Below are positions 16,222-28,202 of a DNA stretch of 64,000 nt, in pieces; positions within the stretch are counted from its first letter, which is position 1; every line of letters starts with the position of its first letter. The position numbers and the translations under genes were made by a program. The DNA lies in assembly GCF_001640365.1 (NCBI RefSeq), contig NZ_LWMI01000012.1, forward strand, positions 1-64,000, in the 5' to 3' direction. Under the pieces are notes generated by a model. The model ran no database searches. It was not told the DNA's origin and worked only from the letters and a program-made list of their open reading frames with translations. This DNA is from Candidatus Arsenophonus triatominarum (GTDB taxonomy: Bacteria; Pseudomonadota; Gammaproteobacteria; Enterobacterales; Enterobacteriaceae).

Positions 16222-16518
16222 TTTTATATCTTAGCGCTGTTAATATCATTTTGATTAATAGCGCTTTTATAAAAACTAATGACATTAAATTTATTTTAAT
16301 TATTTTTAATAATCCCATATTATTTTCCATTGTTAATTTTAAAATTTTGTAAATATGAATTAGCGAAATTTTTTCTGCTAGATTTCATATTATATAGATT
16401 TTTTTTGTTAATATTGCTTTAAAAAAAGTACATCTATTTTTTTAAAATAAAATTTTTAAAATTGATATTTATAGATTATGCTTATAGTTAATAAATTAAC
16501 TAAAGTGGATAATCATTT
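16222..16518. other. AT-rich intergenic region
   Basis: No gene or clear element seen. TAGCGCTGTTAATATCATTT followed by GATTAATAGCGCT (about 16233-16265) forms a hairpin with a short T run and may end transcription of the lipoprotein gene. Confidence 0.4.
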
Positions 16519-16707
16519 ATGATAAAGCATAATGAAAATCTAAAATATACATTAGAGTCAATGGCTTATGATCTTGCTATTCAAATAGTTTCTAAAACAT
16601 CTCATTCGTGGAATTCTAGTGACTTATTGGCAGAATTGGCTGTAATATTGCCAATGTGTATAGAAATAATTAAATTTCAGCAGAAAAGTGATAAAATTTT
16701 ACAATAA
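16519..16707 (+). CDS. Hypothetical 62-residue protein
   Basis: MIKHNENLKYTLESMAYDL and then SWNSSDLLAELAVILPMCIE; mostly helical with a hydrophobic patch. GTGGA upstream is a weak ribosome site. No family recognised. Its position beside the lipoprotein gene, in a pocket without IS debris, supports it being native or horizontally acquired cargo rather than IS sequence. Confidence 0.4.
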   Translation: MIKHNENLKYTLESMAYDLAIQIVSKTSHSWNSSDLLAELAVILPMCIEIIKFQQKSDKILQ

Positions 16708-17049
16708 ATTTATTTTTCATGAAAATGGTATGATTATTTTTTAAATATAAATAAATTTAATGTTCTCCTCTTTGTAATAAAAAATTTTTAACGCTGATGA
16801 TTAATTAATTCATATTTATCGTACTGGCATTACTTTATTTTATTATTAATGAATATTAATTTTTGTTACTAAAGTTTAAACTAATAATTTTACTTTAGAT
16901 GGTATGTTTTTATCTATTTTAGCATTTATTTGAAATTCTATTTTTTATAAAATATCCAATCATTAAAATAAACTCTAGTATTTTGATTGATTCATAACTC
17001 TACTATATTTAGTCAGTAACACCTTTTTATAATTAATTTTCATATAATA
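16708..17049. other. AT-rich non-coding stretch
   Basis: No open frame of note and no recognised repeat between the 62-residue gene and miniature element copy 4. Confidence 0.5.
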
Positions 17050-17241
17050 CACGAGTTTCGCACAGGCATATAAAATTCCAGAAATGGCTTAAAAGCAATG
17101 GTTAATTTGCAAGTTACTAAAACGTATAAATTTGTTTAAATTACAATAAGTTGCTTTTAATTTATAAGATTTTGTCTATTTATATATTATGCTGAATTAA
17201 ACTTAAAAATAGAGCGTTTTTTTATTGGTGCGAAACTCGTG
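17050..17241 (+). repeat. Miniature element MITE-1 (copy 4)
   Basis: About 192 bp with CACGAGTTTCGCAC ends. Left flank TAATA, right flank ATGGA, so no duplication. Its right border is where the integrase fragment at 17242-17883 is cut. Confidence 0.88.
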
Positions 17242-17883
17242 ATGGATTTATTTTGACTAATCCTCGCTCATAACCCCACCCAAAAACACGTGATAATACT
17301 GTTTTTTCTCTGTTAGCCTGAGTTTTACTCTTTAGACCTCTTTTGTCCATATACTTACGAATGTGTTCTGGCTTTATATTAAGCCTGTTGCTCAATAGCA
17401 AAATTAATTATGACTTACAAAAAAACCAGCCGATGATGATAAAATCATCAATTTTTGCATTAAAAATAACCTATTCAAGATTAAAAAATAAACTATTTTT
17501 GTATTTTTTAGATGTATCTAACTTGTTTTTATTTTAAGCAACTTTATTTCACTATTGAGCAACATGCTTATTGTCAGGTAACATTTTTCCAAACACAAGC
17601 ATTAACTTATTGGCATATTTCCATAATCTTTTTGTGTTTCACCTGATAAATTAAGAAAGTCAGGGGAATTGAAAAATGCATTAAATAAAGCTGCAAGTGT
17701 TTCTTCATTTTTGTATGATAGCAATAATTTTTCGTATGCAACCCACATCTCGGCTTGAGTAAAAGAAAAATCACATAATCGAATTGTCCTTCCATCTGGA
17801 GTCAAAAACTCAAATGCTGATTTTCCTCTTCTCACTCTTGAAGGCATCCAATTATCAGCCGGATTTTTTCTTTTTCTAGCCAT
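17242..17883 (-). pseudogene. Phage tyrosine integrase, N-terminal and middle part
   Basis: The N-terminal segment (ARKRKNPADNWMPSRVRRGK, FTQAEMWVAYEKLL, LNLSGETQKDYG) is that of phage integrases with an N-terminal arm-binding region. After KDYG a one-base loss shifts the frame; the lost frame continues KYANKLMLVFGKMLPDN. The miniature element at 17381-17569 then splits the gene, and beyond it, in phase once one ATT is removed, the core-binding domain continues: IKPEHIRKYMDKRGL, RVFGWGYERGLVKINP. The gene is cut at 17242. The missing catalytic end has a counterpart at 38034-38321 on the other strand. Confidence 0.75.
17381..17569 (-). repeat. Miniature element MITE-3 (copy a), IS5-type ends
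   Basis: 189 bp. Ends AAGCCTGTTGCTCAATAG and CTATTGAGCAACATGCTT, flanked by ATT on both sides. The ends resemble those of the IS5/ISL2-group element at 19214-20250. Inserted in the integrase gene. Confidence 0.8.
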
Positions 17884-18037
17884 TTAGATTGCTCCGAAAT
17901 CTGGTTTTTCAGCAAAGTTAATACCCGTTGCTTTTGAAAGTCGTTTATTGAAATGTTCCCATGTTGTAGTGGCATACTAAATTTGGCCACCTAAGTTGAG
18001 GTGATATGCTTACCTCATAATTTTTATAGGTGCCGAA

Positions 18038-19203
<1,166 letters not shown>

Positions 19204-19213
19204 CCACTACAAT

Positions 19214-20250
19214 AAGCGTGTTGCTTAATAGTGAAATAAGGGTATTTCGGTGATTGAAGTAAATTTTAGGCTGTTCTGAGATGGAAATTCCAAAGACCGG
19301 CACTAAGGAGTAAAAAGGTATCATCAATAAAGGGTCTACGATTCCGTAAAATTTGGATCATACAACCGAGGCGCTTGATACCCGCGATGGCGTGTTCAAC
19401 CGTAATACGGATGCCCGAGATTATTTTATTTTCTTGTTTTTGTTCAGGCGATAAAGGTCTTTTTCGAGTTCCTTTTTTTGGGATTTGTGTATTAGGATGC
19501 TGTTTATCTATACCTTGAAAACCGGTATCGGCCCAGATGGTTACCTCAGGGGGAATATGGCGAATTATATCGACTTTATCGAGTAAGCGTTTATCGTGAC
19601 GGCGCCCATTTTTGATCATGGGGATAAATCCAATTTTCCTCGTTTCGTCAGTCATAATAAGCCCTTTTCGAGTGGTCTGTCTTTTCTTTACCGAATACAT
19701 TTTTTTTCGCCGACGCAGATTCTTAGGCTTTTGGACAGGTCGCTCTGTCCCATCAATAAAGACGTCTTTAACTCCAGGAAAGGCGCGAAAAAATTCCTCA
19801 GCAGAGCGAATTTGACGAGCGGGCAAAACACATTCTCGCCCCAAGGTCATCTCTAAAACCGGCAATAATATTTTTACCCAGCGACATACCCGTGTTCTAT
19901 CTAAACCAAAAAGAAGTCCTTGCAAATCATAGGTCGGATAACATTTTAAATACAATAAAATAAAAAGCAGTTTATCTAATGGGGTTGGGATAAATCCTTT
20001 CTGCCCTGCACCCATCTGCCGCTCGTGATCTTTTCGATTCTTTTTCCGATAAATCAAATAACAAGCTGAAAATTCAGCGGCTAAATTTTTCAATTCTTCG
20101 ACTGATAATCCAATGATTGCTTTACATAAACGATTATCTCGTAACAACCGCTCTTTGTTGATCATTTCAAACCGTTATTTTCTAAGTTAAACCTCTTTTT
20201 ATTGTCTATAGCGTGACAAAAAATGCAACTCTCTATTCAGCAACTATTTT
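19214..20250 (-). mobile_element. IS5-family element (ISL2/IS1031-like), complete
   Basis: Ends AAGCGTGTTGCTTAATAGTG (left) and, read inward from the right, TAGTTGCTGAATAG, sharing GTTGCTNAATAG. The left end abuts the IS3 element; the exact right border is uncertain by a few bases. A second copy starts at about 63787. Confidence 0.8.
19266..20165 (-). CDS. IS5-family transposase, intact
   Basis: 299 residues, ATG at 20165. An N-terminal helix-turn-helix-like part (TPLDKLLFILLYLKCYPTYD, LDRTRVCRWVKILLPVL) precedes a DDE_Tnp_4-type core: Asp in VKDVFIDGTERPVQKP, Asp in VTIWADTGFQGID and Glu in RITVEHAIAGIKRLG. Normal length for the ISL2/IS1031 side of the IS5 family. Confidence 0.88.
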   Translation of the reverse strand: MINKERLLRDNRLCKAIIGLSVEELKNLAAEFSACYLIYRKKNRKDHERQMGAGQKGFIPTPLDKLLFILLYLKCYPTYDLQGLLFGLDRTRVCRWVKILLPVLEMTLGRECVLPARQIRSAEEFFRAFPGVKDVFIDGTERPVQKPKNLRRRKKMYSVKKRQTTRKGLIMTDETRKIGFIPMIKNGRRHDKRLLDKVDIIRHIPPEVTIWADTGFQGIDKQHPNTQIPKKGTRKRPLSPEQKQENKIISGIRITVEHAIAGIKRLGCMIQILRNRRPFIDDTFLLLSAGLWNFHLRTA

Positions 20251-20292
20251 TTTGTTAGGTCAGGGCATATGATTTGCGGGGAAGAGTATTAG

Positions 20293-20491
20293 CACGAGTT
20301 TCGCACAGACATATAAAGTTCTAAAAATAGCTAAAATAATGTTTTATCCGCAAGATACTAAATAATATAAAAAAAAATATATATATATTTATTTCAATAA
20401 TTTATATTTGAATTAACAATTTTTGCGAATTATATATTATGTTGAATTGAACTTATAAATAACTTGTTTATTTGTCGGTGCGAAACTCGTG
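20293..20491 (+). repeat. Miniature element MITE-1, divergent variant (copy 5)
   Basis: About 199 bp. Same CACGAGTTTCGCAC ends, but the interior differs strongly from the other copies (AT repeats, TTGTCGGTGCG before the right end). TTAG flanks both sides. An older or separate subfamily. Confidence 0.82.
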
Positions 20492-20604
20492 TTAGGATTT
20501 ATTTGCTGCGTTGTTTGATGCTTTTTTTGGTATCGTCAGGGTGGGTCTGCGAGTATCAGGTCATACTTCACTTCATTTCCTGTTAAATATACCAGCTTTT
20601 ACTT

Positions 20605-20826
20605 TTATGTAAGTCGTCTATTTTTTTTTAAGACAGTGATTTTATTACCGCCATTTCCGGTTAATATTCCGCTTTCTCCATCGGTATCGAATTGATATAT
20701 CAATCCTTTGTTTGTTAATTTTTTCTCCTTCAACTTAATTATTCTCATTACCTCACCATGATAAATAACCTGCATCCCTGCTTTGACATGATGTAACGTT
20801 GTTCGGTATTCATGGATGTTATTCAT
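20605..20826 (-). CDS. Hypothetical 73-residue protein
   Basis: MNNIHEYRTTLHHVKAGMQV, YHGEVMRIIKLKEKKL and GESGILTGNGGNKITVL: a small basic protein that looks like a beta-rich (SH3-like) fold. It lies in the phage-derived stretch and is probably phage or plasmid derived. No family recognised; it looks intact. Confidence 0.5.
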   Translation of the reverse strand: MNNIHEYRTTLHHVKAGMQVIYHGEVMRIIKLKEKKLTNKGLIYQFDTDGESGILTGNGGNKITVLKKNRRLT

Positions 20827-20979
20827 AATATTTTTCCGGTTATTGATAAAATACCAGTGTAAAATTCTTAGCTTTATTGATTAAATGAATGCAAATGTTG
20901 ATAAAAAAGTGATCATTTATGAATTATTTATGGTAGCATTGTTGGCGTTGTGTGTTAGTTAACAGCAACATTTTCCCTG

Positions 20980-21010
20980 GTGTTGGCCAGTCTTGCGCTG
21001 GTCTTTTTTT
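20980..21010 (+). terminator. Intrinsic terminator (possible small RNA 3' end)
   Basis: GGCCAG pairs with CTGGTC (one G-T pair) around TCTTGCG, followed by eight T. It points right, toward the end of the minus-strand antirepressor, so it ends a rightward transcript of about 20830-21010 that has no ORF; a small RNA or an antisense transcript is possible. Confidence 0.5.
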
Positions 21011-21037
21011 TAGTGATGCAGAAATACCAAATAGCTG

Positions 21038-22022
21038 TCAATTTCTAGTGAATACTTTGGCTGCAAATAACGATTTCAGATTGATACCGTATACCTGTAG
21101 CCATGATTCAGCAGGCCATGACTTTACATGACCATAACGGATATCCGGTACTTCTTTAGCTTCCACCTTGTTCTCACGACACCATCGACGAAGTGGGGCA
21201 AATTTGTATTCTTTCACTGTAGCATTCTTTACTGCTGTGATGGTGGCATGTTTAACACTTTCTCCTAACCGTTCTGTCAGTTCCCTGTTTTTACGAGTAG
21301 CAACACTGAGTTTACCCATTGCAGAAGCTTCACGAGTGCGACTGATTTGTGATTTTGTCCTAATTGCTTCATCGCGTTCATCTGAAATAACCAGCTTTTC
21401 TTTTTCTGACTCAACTAGAGCTTCCAATGCTTGAATATAATTTCCAGGTAACGCTTTTGGAGATTGAGCTGGACGGAAATAGGCGTTTTCCATTTTTTCA
21501 AAGAAAGACCATGCTTCATCAGTATCAACAATTTTTGACATACGAGCTGCGCCTTTCTCTGTCCATAATGTCAATGATATTGTATGTTTATTAACCGAGT
21601 GACCATTAGTAACTTAGTTACGAAATGTTCTAAGATCATTATTTTTGATAGTAAATACATGAATACCTTCTATGACACGAGTTTCGCACCAATAAAAAAA
21701 CGCTCTATTTTTAAGTTTAATTCAGCATAATATATAAATAGACAAAATCTTATAAATTAAAAGCAACTTATTGTAATTTAAATAAATTTATACGTTTTAG
21801 TAACTTGCAAATTAACCATTGCTTTTAAGCCATTTCTGGAATTTTATATGCCTGTGCGAAACTCGTGTATGAATCTATCTTTATTGCGTGACAGATTTTT
21901 TCTAATATTTGCTTCAGTTGTTCCGTATCCTTTAGCAAGTGTTTCAGTAGTCACAACACGAGCATTTTGCCACTCGATGATGGGTAATGGATTAGAATCG
22001 ATAGTAATTAATTCATATTTCA
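21038..22022 (-). pseudogene. ORF6N phage antirepressor, split by MITE-1 and carrying a stop
   Basis: ATG at 22022 starts MKYELITIDSNPLPIIEW and RVVTTETLAKGYGTTEANI, an ORF6N N-terminus. Miniature element copy 6 (21676-21867, duplication TATGA) splits it; removing it joins KDRFI to EGIHVFTIKN in frame. An in-frame TAA follows after DLRTFRN, before LTLWTEKGAARMSKIVDTD. The C-terminal half (coiled coil, then EYKFAPLRRWCRENKVEA and a terminal helix) is open to 21038. Two independent lesions make it non-functional. Confidence 0.82.
21676..21867 (-). repeat. Miniature element MITE-1 (copy 6)
   Basis: About 192 bp with CACGAGTTTCGCAC ends, flanked on both sides by TATGA. The clearest case of a simple insertion, since the interrupted ORF6N gene can be rejoined in frame. 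Confidence 0.92.
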
Positions 22023-22103
22023 TCGTAATTATCCTTTAGTAAATTGGATATAATGTGGGTTGAGCTATAAAGAAATTAAAATTTTTAATAAAGTACTGTT
22101 TGG

Positions 22104-22605
22104 CTATATCATGGGAAAGGTGGTACTCATTTGCTGGACTCCCAACATTTTTTCTATTTGCTCGGTATAACTAATTAGCATTTTTTGTAATTGTGCGGGA
22201 TTATCTAACCAGTCTGTTGTTGGGATGACAGGAGCTAATCTTCCTGTTTTGTAATCAAGGAAGGTTTGGTTAACCATCAATCTGAACTTTGGCGCAATCC
22301 ATCTTGCATACTCAATGGCTAAAAGCTCATGAGCAAACGTGTCTGGTGATGAGCCAGCCATTAACAACATTGACTGCTTTATGAGCAGGCTGCATATTTG
22401 CAGTCTGGTTATTTTTCAATAAGTTAGCCTCTAATTCTAAGATGAGTTCTTTTGCCTGTTTAGTTCGTAGCCATTGGTTAGGTGCTTTATTTTCACCTTC
22501 ACCACTGGCTTTATGTAACGCATTAAGGTTGAAACGACCTTCTGAGTCTGTCGTGATTTCTACACCCGCAATAATGGGATAATTTTCATTTGTTAGATTT
22601 TGCAT
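22104..22605 (-). pseudogene. KilA-N phage protein, frameshifted
   Basis: ATG at 22605 with GAGGAATC upstream. The first frame (NYPIIAGVEITTDSEGRFNL, NALHKASGEGENKAPNQWL, AHKAVNVVNG) is a KilA-N domain. At about 22345-22355 the frame shifts and the second frame continues it: SSPDTFAHELLAIEYARWI, APKFRLMVNQTFLDYKTG, ending at 22104. Only a short C-terminal region follows the domain. Confidence 0.8.
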
Positions 22606-22678
22606 ATAGTGATTCCTCAAAGTTAATTGATGAATGTGTATTGATGTTGATTAAGTAGGGTAAATACAGGTAGGGTAA

Positions 22679-22855
22679 TTACTTTTTAACGCAAATGGCT
22701 TTGGCATCTATATCTTTGAAAGTTTCAAATTTCCGCTTAAACTGTTTAGCGGCGAATTGATACATGTTCTCAGTGTTAAACTACTGTGTATTAACGCTTG
22801 CAAAGTTACTTGATGCGTAAGGGCTGGCGTACATGGCTAAAATTAAAATCCACAT
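22679..22855 (-). pseudogene. Small phage protein with in-frame stop
   Basis: ATG at 22855 with AGGAGAAACC upstream. It reads MWILILAMYASPYASSNFAS, then a TAG after VNTQ, then FNTENMYQFAAKQFKRKF and a Cys near the end (AICVKK). This looks like a common small prophage protein with a hydrophobic N-terminus. The internal stop breaks it. Confidence 0.5.
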
Positions 22856-23097
22856 GGTGGTTTCTCCTGCGTCTAAAAGGGGATGTCTTAGTCTTCAAAA
22901 TCAGCTTGATGTATAAGAAATTAATACCCGAAATGGTTACTCATTAACCTGCGCCATGATGAAATCCTTTTTATTTTCTTCTAAATTTTGCCAAAATTAT
23001 GTTGAAGGTTTAGATAAGGAACGGAATAGATGGTTAAAAAACGATCAGTTATTAATCAATTTTGAACAAAAGGATAGATCTACCCTGTCGTGAGTTT

Positions 23098-25011
23098 TTA
23101 TCGCCACCGCAAACAAGCCAGATCATGGTGACGTGCCATAAGTTCTTTACGATTCAATCCAAAATTCATTCCTGCGAAAAGTAATTTTTTCCCACATAAG
23201 AGACAAGCAAGTGGATCGACTTTAAAGACGTGTTGATACATGTTTCGCCAGGTGACTTTTTTAGCGGGTTTTTTAACTTGCTGGGCTAAAGGATAAACAA
23301 CCTCCGTTAACATTTTTCGCATCCGTGCTGATGGACTTAAAAAGCCGTAATAGCGGATCATGTGAAACCATTTTTCTGGCACATGAGACGCAAACAGGGT
23401 AATATAGCTAGGCGACTTAATTTTGATTACAAGGTGTGTTATGAGTTATACAATTGATTTTCGACGTAAAGTAATATCTGTAAGGAAAGCCGAAGGTTTA
23501 ACAATTCGAGAAACTGCGAAACAATTCCGTATTGGAAAAGCGTCTTTAGTACGTTGGCTTAAACGACCAGAGCCAAAAAATTCAACGCCACGTAAGAGGA
23601 AGCTCGATAAAAATGCTTTAGCAAAAGATGTGGAACAGTATCCAGATGCTTACCAAAAGGAACGGGCAGAGCGATTCGGTGTTTGTAAAAAGACTATTTG
23701 GCAATCCCTTAAAAAGCTGGGATTAACCTATAAAAAAAACTCTATTCCATCCAAAAACCAACGAAAGCGACAGGCTGGCACATCAGCAAAAAAGACAACA
23801 GTATGAAAAAAAAGATAAATCTGTTGTTTTTATTGATGAAAGTGGTTTTTCACATGACACTCCACGAACTCACGGCTATTCCCCAAAAGGTCACCGTTGT
23901 TTTGGCCTGAAAAACTGGGGTGCTAAGGGAAGAACAAATGTTATTGGCGCTTTATTGGGAACAACCCTTTTTGCTATCGGATTATTTGATTGCAATATTA
24001 ACCGTGATGTTTTTTATGTTTGGATCACAAAAATATTGCTCCCAGAACTTCCTGAAAATTCTGTTATTTTTATGGACAACGCTAGCTTTCACAAAGGTAA
24101 GAATATTGAACAGGCAATTATAAACGCAGGACACCAGATAGAATATTTGCCTGTGTATTCACCAGATTTAAATCCTATAGAACATAAATGGTCTCAAGCT
24201 AAACGTAAAAAGATGGAAACAGGATGCACTATCGATGACCTGTTTTTAATACATATGCTGTAATCAAAATTAAGTCGCCTAGCTATAAATACATCGGATG
24301 TCATGACCAGGTCTTCCTGTTTTTTCGTGCGGTGGCTCTTATAGCGTAACGTGATGTTATCTTCGCCGGAATAATGTTTTAAGCGACTGAGCGAGACAGG
24401 GGGTTTCTTTAGATAAAATCCGGGATAAAGAGTGACATGGATAATATTGGAAAGAATATCAGAAAGATTAATATTCCACTCGCGCTTGTAGTGAGTGTTA
24501 AGTAATTGATTCCATGATGCTTTACTTCTTCCTTCAGCTTTAAGCTCATCGGGAATGGTGAGCGTGTAATAATGTTTTCTCAATAATGCCGTTATCCGAT
24601 ATCGCCACATTGTCATAATGTTTTCGCGATAAAAGCTGATATCCCGCCGGCTGTGGTTGAAAAATGAATATGCGGATGCCATTTTTGGTCTCGTCCCCAA
24701 GTATGGATGGCAGTGAAAACGCCTGGGGTGATATTGAGGTCACGGCAGATGGTTAATATCACATCAGCGGCTAATCGATTCATTTCACCGAGAAGCCAAC
24801 GGTTGGCGCGAATAATAGGCCAATATTCACAAGGCATGGTAAAAGTGATGTGCTGCCAAGGAACTTCGGGTAACCAAGCTAGCGTATTGTTAATCCATTG
24901 TAGGCAAGCTTTGACGCCACAATGTGGGCAGCTTCGACTTTTGCAGGTAAATTTAACCCGTTTCTCAGAATTACATTGAGGGTTAGGACAGCGCCAAATT
25001 GACCACCCCAT
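23098..25011 (-). pseudogene. IS91-family transposase, interrupted (copy 2)
   Basis: N-terminal Cys-rich and HUH part at 24613-25011 (CKSRSCPHCGVKAC, WHPHIHFSTTAGG), middle part at 24290-24640 (YRENIMTMWRYRITALLRKH, LRYKSHRTKKQEDLVMTSD) and C-terminal Tyr part at 23098-23402 (FHMIRYYGFLSPSARM). They are separated by a deletion and by IS630 copy D. Confidence 0.8.
23405..24285 (+). mobile_element. IS630-family element (copy D), complete
   Basis: TA at 23403-23404 and 24286-24287. Transposase 23441-24263 with the shared A8 frame break. Inserted in IS91 copy 2. Confidence 0.92.
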
Positions 25012-25380
25012 AAGCGAAGTGCCGCTTTACCATGGTTTCCATCACAACAGTGCGGACACTATCAGGGGGTTGACGATTAAGCCAATTGAGCCAGCGTTGA
25101 CCAAATTGAAAAACATGACTAAAACGCGGTGACATAAAAGGGACCAAAAGATTGAGACAATAGGTATCGGGTTATACCAGTACCAACAAGCAATGACAAG
25201 TCGTCGCCATAGGCTGTATTAGTCTTAACTTAATCTGACAATTCTGATTTAAAAAAGAGCGTTACCGGTTTTAATTAAAATCATTAGATAATTAAATAAA
25301 AGGTAATTCTATATATCAAACAAATAATCCTATCATCAAACATAAAGTCGGGTTACTTAACCTCGCTGAAGAGCTTAATA

Positions 25381-26261
25381 TAGCTAGGCGACTTAATTTT
25401 GATTACAAGGTGTGTTATGAGTTATACAATTGATTTTCGACGTAAAGTAATATCTGTAAGGAAAGCCGAAGGTTTAACAATTCGAGAAACTGCGAAACAA
25501 TTCCGTATTGGAAAAGCGTCTTTAGTACGTTGGCTTAAACGACCAGAGCCAAAAAATTCAACGCCACGTAAGAGGAAGCTCGATAAAAATGCTTTAGCAA
25601 AAGATGTGGAACAGTATCCAGATGCTTACCAAAAGGAACGGGCAGAGCGATTCGGTGTTTGTAAAAAGACTATTTGGCAATCCCTTAAAAAGCTGGGATT
25701 AACCTATAAAAAAAACTCTATTCCATCCAAAAACCAACGAAAGCGACAGGCTGGCACATCAGCAAAAAAGACAACAGTATGAAAAAAAAGATAAATCTGT
25801 TGTTTTTATTGATGAAAGTGGTTTTTCACATGACACTCCACGAACTCACGGCTATTCCCCAAAAGGTCACCGTTGTTTTGGCCTGAAAAACTGGGGTGCT
25901 AAGGGAAGAACAAATGTTATTGGCGCTTTATTGGGAACAACCCTTTTTGCTATCGGATTATTTGATTGCAATATTAATCGTGATGTTTTTTATGTTTGGA
26001 TCACAAAAATATTGCTCCCAGAACTTCCTGAAAATTCTGTTATTTTTATGGACAACGCTAGCTTTCACAAAGGTAAGAATATTGAACAGGCAATTATAAA
26101 CGCAGGACACCAGATAGAATATTTGCCTGTGTATTCACCAGATTTAAATCCTATAGAACATAAATGGTCTCAAGCTAAACGTAAAAAGATGGAAACAGGA
26201 TGCACTATCGATGACCTGTTTTTAATACATATGCTGTAATCAAAATTAAGTCGCCTAGCTA
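25381..26261 (+). mobile_element. IS630-family element (copy E), complete
   Basis: 881 bp, TA at 25379-25380 and 26262-26263. Transposase 25417-26239 with the shared A8 frame break. Inserted near the start of IS481 copy 3. Confidence 0.92.
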
Positions 26262-26784
26262 TAACGTCTCAAAAGCCTGTAAGATTATGGGGGTATCGAG
26301 ATACGTTTTATCGCTACCAGGAACTTGTTAACGATGGTGGGATAGACGCTTTAATTAATCAAAATCGACGGGTGCCTAACGTAAAAAATAGAGTAGACGA
26401 ACAGATTGAAAGCGCTGTAGTCGAGTATGCCATTGAATACCCTGCACACGGTCAACACCGCAGTAGTAATGAACTAAGAAAAAAAGGCATTTTTGTTTCG
26501 GGGAGTGGCGTTCGCTCTATTTGGCTGCGCCATAATCTCGAAAATTTTACAAAACGCCTAAAAGCGCTTGAAGATAAAATCGCAACAGAAGGAATTATCC
26601 TGTCAGAATCACAAATCAGTGCTCTAGAAAAGAAAGCGCAAGATGATGAAGCCTGTGGTGAGATCGAAACAGCGCATCCAGGTTATCTGGATTCACAAGA
26701 TACTTTTTTATGTCGGTCATTTAAAAGGCGTTGGTCGTGTTTATCAACAAACTTACATTGATACTTACAGTAAAGTCGTTCATT

Positions 26785-26973
26785 AAGCCTGTTGCCAAAT
26801 AGTGAACTCACGCTGCTTTAAACAAAAACGACTCACATACACCTCAAAAACACGAGAGTGGTTTATTTTTTAATCTAAAATGGATTATTTTCAATTTAAA
26901 ACGTGATTATTTTATAGTCAACTTTTAATTTTTTGATAAATTCTAATTAATGCCCTTATTTAGCAACAGGCTT
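26785..26973 (+). repeat. Miniature element MITE-3 (copy b), IS5-type ends
   Basis: 189 bp. Ends AAGCCTGTTGCCAAATAG and TTATTTAGCAACAGGCTT, flanked by ATT at 26782-26784 and 26974-26976. Same length and ends as the element at 17381-17569, with a different interior. Removing it restores the IS481 sequence. Confidence 0.82.
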
Positions 26974-27318
26974 ATTGTAAGCTTTACACAACAAAAAGCG
27001 CGATAACGGCGGCAGATTTATTAAATGACAAGGTTCTCCCTTTTTATTCCCAGCATGGGTTACCGGTGTTACGTATACTGACGGACAGAGGCAGTGAGTA
27101 TTGTGGTAAAGTTGAACATCACGATTATCAACTTTATCTCGCTATCAATGATATTGATCATACAAAAACTAAAGCTCGTTCACCTCAAACCAATGGGATT
27201 TGTGAACGCTTTCATAAAACTGTATTACAAGAGTTCTATCAGGTGGCTTTTCGTAAGAAAATCTATAGGGCTTTAGATGAATTACAAACTGATTTAGATA
27301 AATGGTTAGCGGAATATA

Positions 27319-28200
27319 TAGCTAGGCGACTTAATTTTGATTACAGCATATGTATTAAAAACAGGTCATCGATAGTGCATCCTGTTTCCATCTTTTTACG
27401 TTTAGCTTGAGACCATTTATGTTCTATAGGATTTAAATCTGGTGAATACACAGGCAAATATTCTATCTGGTGTCCTGCGTTTATAATTGCCTGTTCAATA
27501 TTCTTACCTTTGTGAAAGCTAGCGTTGTCCATAAAAATAACAGAATTTTCAGGAAGTTCTGGGAGCAATATTTTTGTGATCCAAACATAAAAAACATCAC
27601 GATTAATATTGCAATCAAATAATCCGATAGCAAAAAGGGTTGTTCCCAATAAAGCGCCAATAACATTTGTTCTTCCCTTAGCACCCCAGTTTTTCAGGCC
27701 AAAACAACGGTGACCTTTTGGGGAATAGCCGTGAGTTCGTGGAGTGTCATGTGAAAAACCACTTTCATCAATAAAAACAACAGATTTATCTTTTTTTTCA
27801 TACTGTTGTCTTTTTTGCTGATGTGCCAGCCTGTCGCTTTCGTTGGTTTTTGGATGGAATAGAGTTTTTTTTTATAGGTTAATCCCAGCTTTTTAAGGGA
27901 TTGCCAAATAGTCTTTTTACAAACACCGAATCGCTCTGCCCGTTCCTTTTGGTAAGCATCTGGATACTGTTCCACATCTTTTGCTAAAGCATTTTTATCG
28001 AGCTTCCTCTTACGTGGCGTTGAATTTTTTGGCTCTGGTCGTTTAAGCCAACGTACTAAAGACGCTTTTCCAATACGGAATTGTTTCGCAGTTTCTCGAA
28101 TTGTTAAACCTTCGGCTTTCCTTACAGATATTACTTTACGTCGAAAATCAATTGTATAACTCATAACACACCTTGTGATCAAAATTAAGTCGCCTAGCTA
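27319..28200 (-). mobile_element. IS630-family element (copy F), A9 variant
   Basis: 882 bp, TA at 27317-27318 and 28201-28202. The homopolymer has nine A instead of eight, opening a third frame that runs from 28164 to 27694 but encodes no catalytic motif. One base in the terminal region (CTTGTGATC) also differs. Left flank is IS481, right flank another IS630 piece, so a deletion followed insertion. Confidence 0.9.
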
Positions 28201-28202
28201 TA

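Larger units (their letters stand above)
22911..25214 (-). mobile_element. IS91-family element (copy 2), split by IS630 copy D
   Basis: Matches copy 1 end to end apart from the IS630 at 23405-24285 and two internal deletions: one between CCCGCC repeats near 24645 and a 12-base loss near 25024. Both remove coding sequence, so the transposase is dead. The right end abuts IS481 copy 3 at 25215. Confidence 0.82.
25215..27316 (+). mobile_element. IS481-family element (copy 3), decayed
   Basis: Left end TGTATTAGTCTTAACTTAAT at 25215. The start codon is changed to ATA (ATATATCAAAC instead of ATGTATCAAAC). IS630 copy E at 25381-26261 and the miniature element at 26785-26973 interrupt the gene, a further shift follows DSQDTF near 26700, and IS630 copy F replaces the 3' end from 27319. 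It encodes recognisable pieces (VPNVKNRVDEQIESAVVEYA, ILTDRGSEYCG) but no enzyme. Confidence 0.88.

Noticed and set aside
24194-24700. 168-codon ORF in IS91 copy 2
   Set aside because: It is a composite of IS91 sequence after a deletion and the end of IS630 copy D, not a separate gene.
27694-28164. ORF of about 157 codons in IS630 copy F that looks longer than in other copies
   Set aside because: It arises from nine A instead of eight and enters a frame without catalytic motifs; it is not a new protein.
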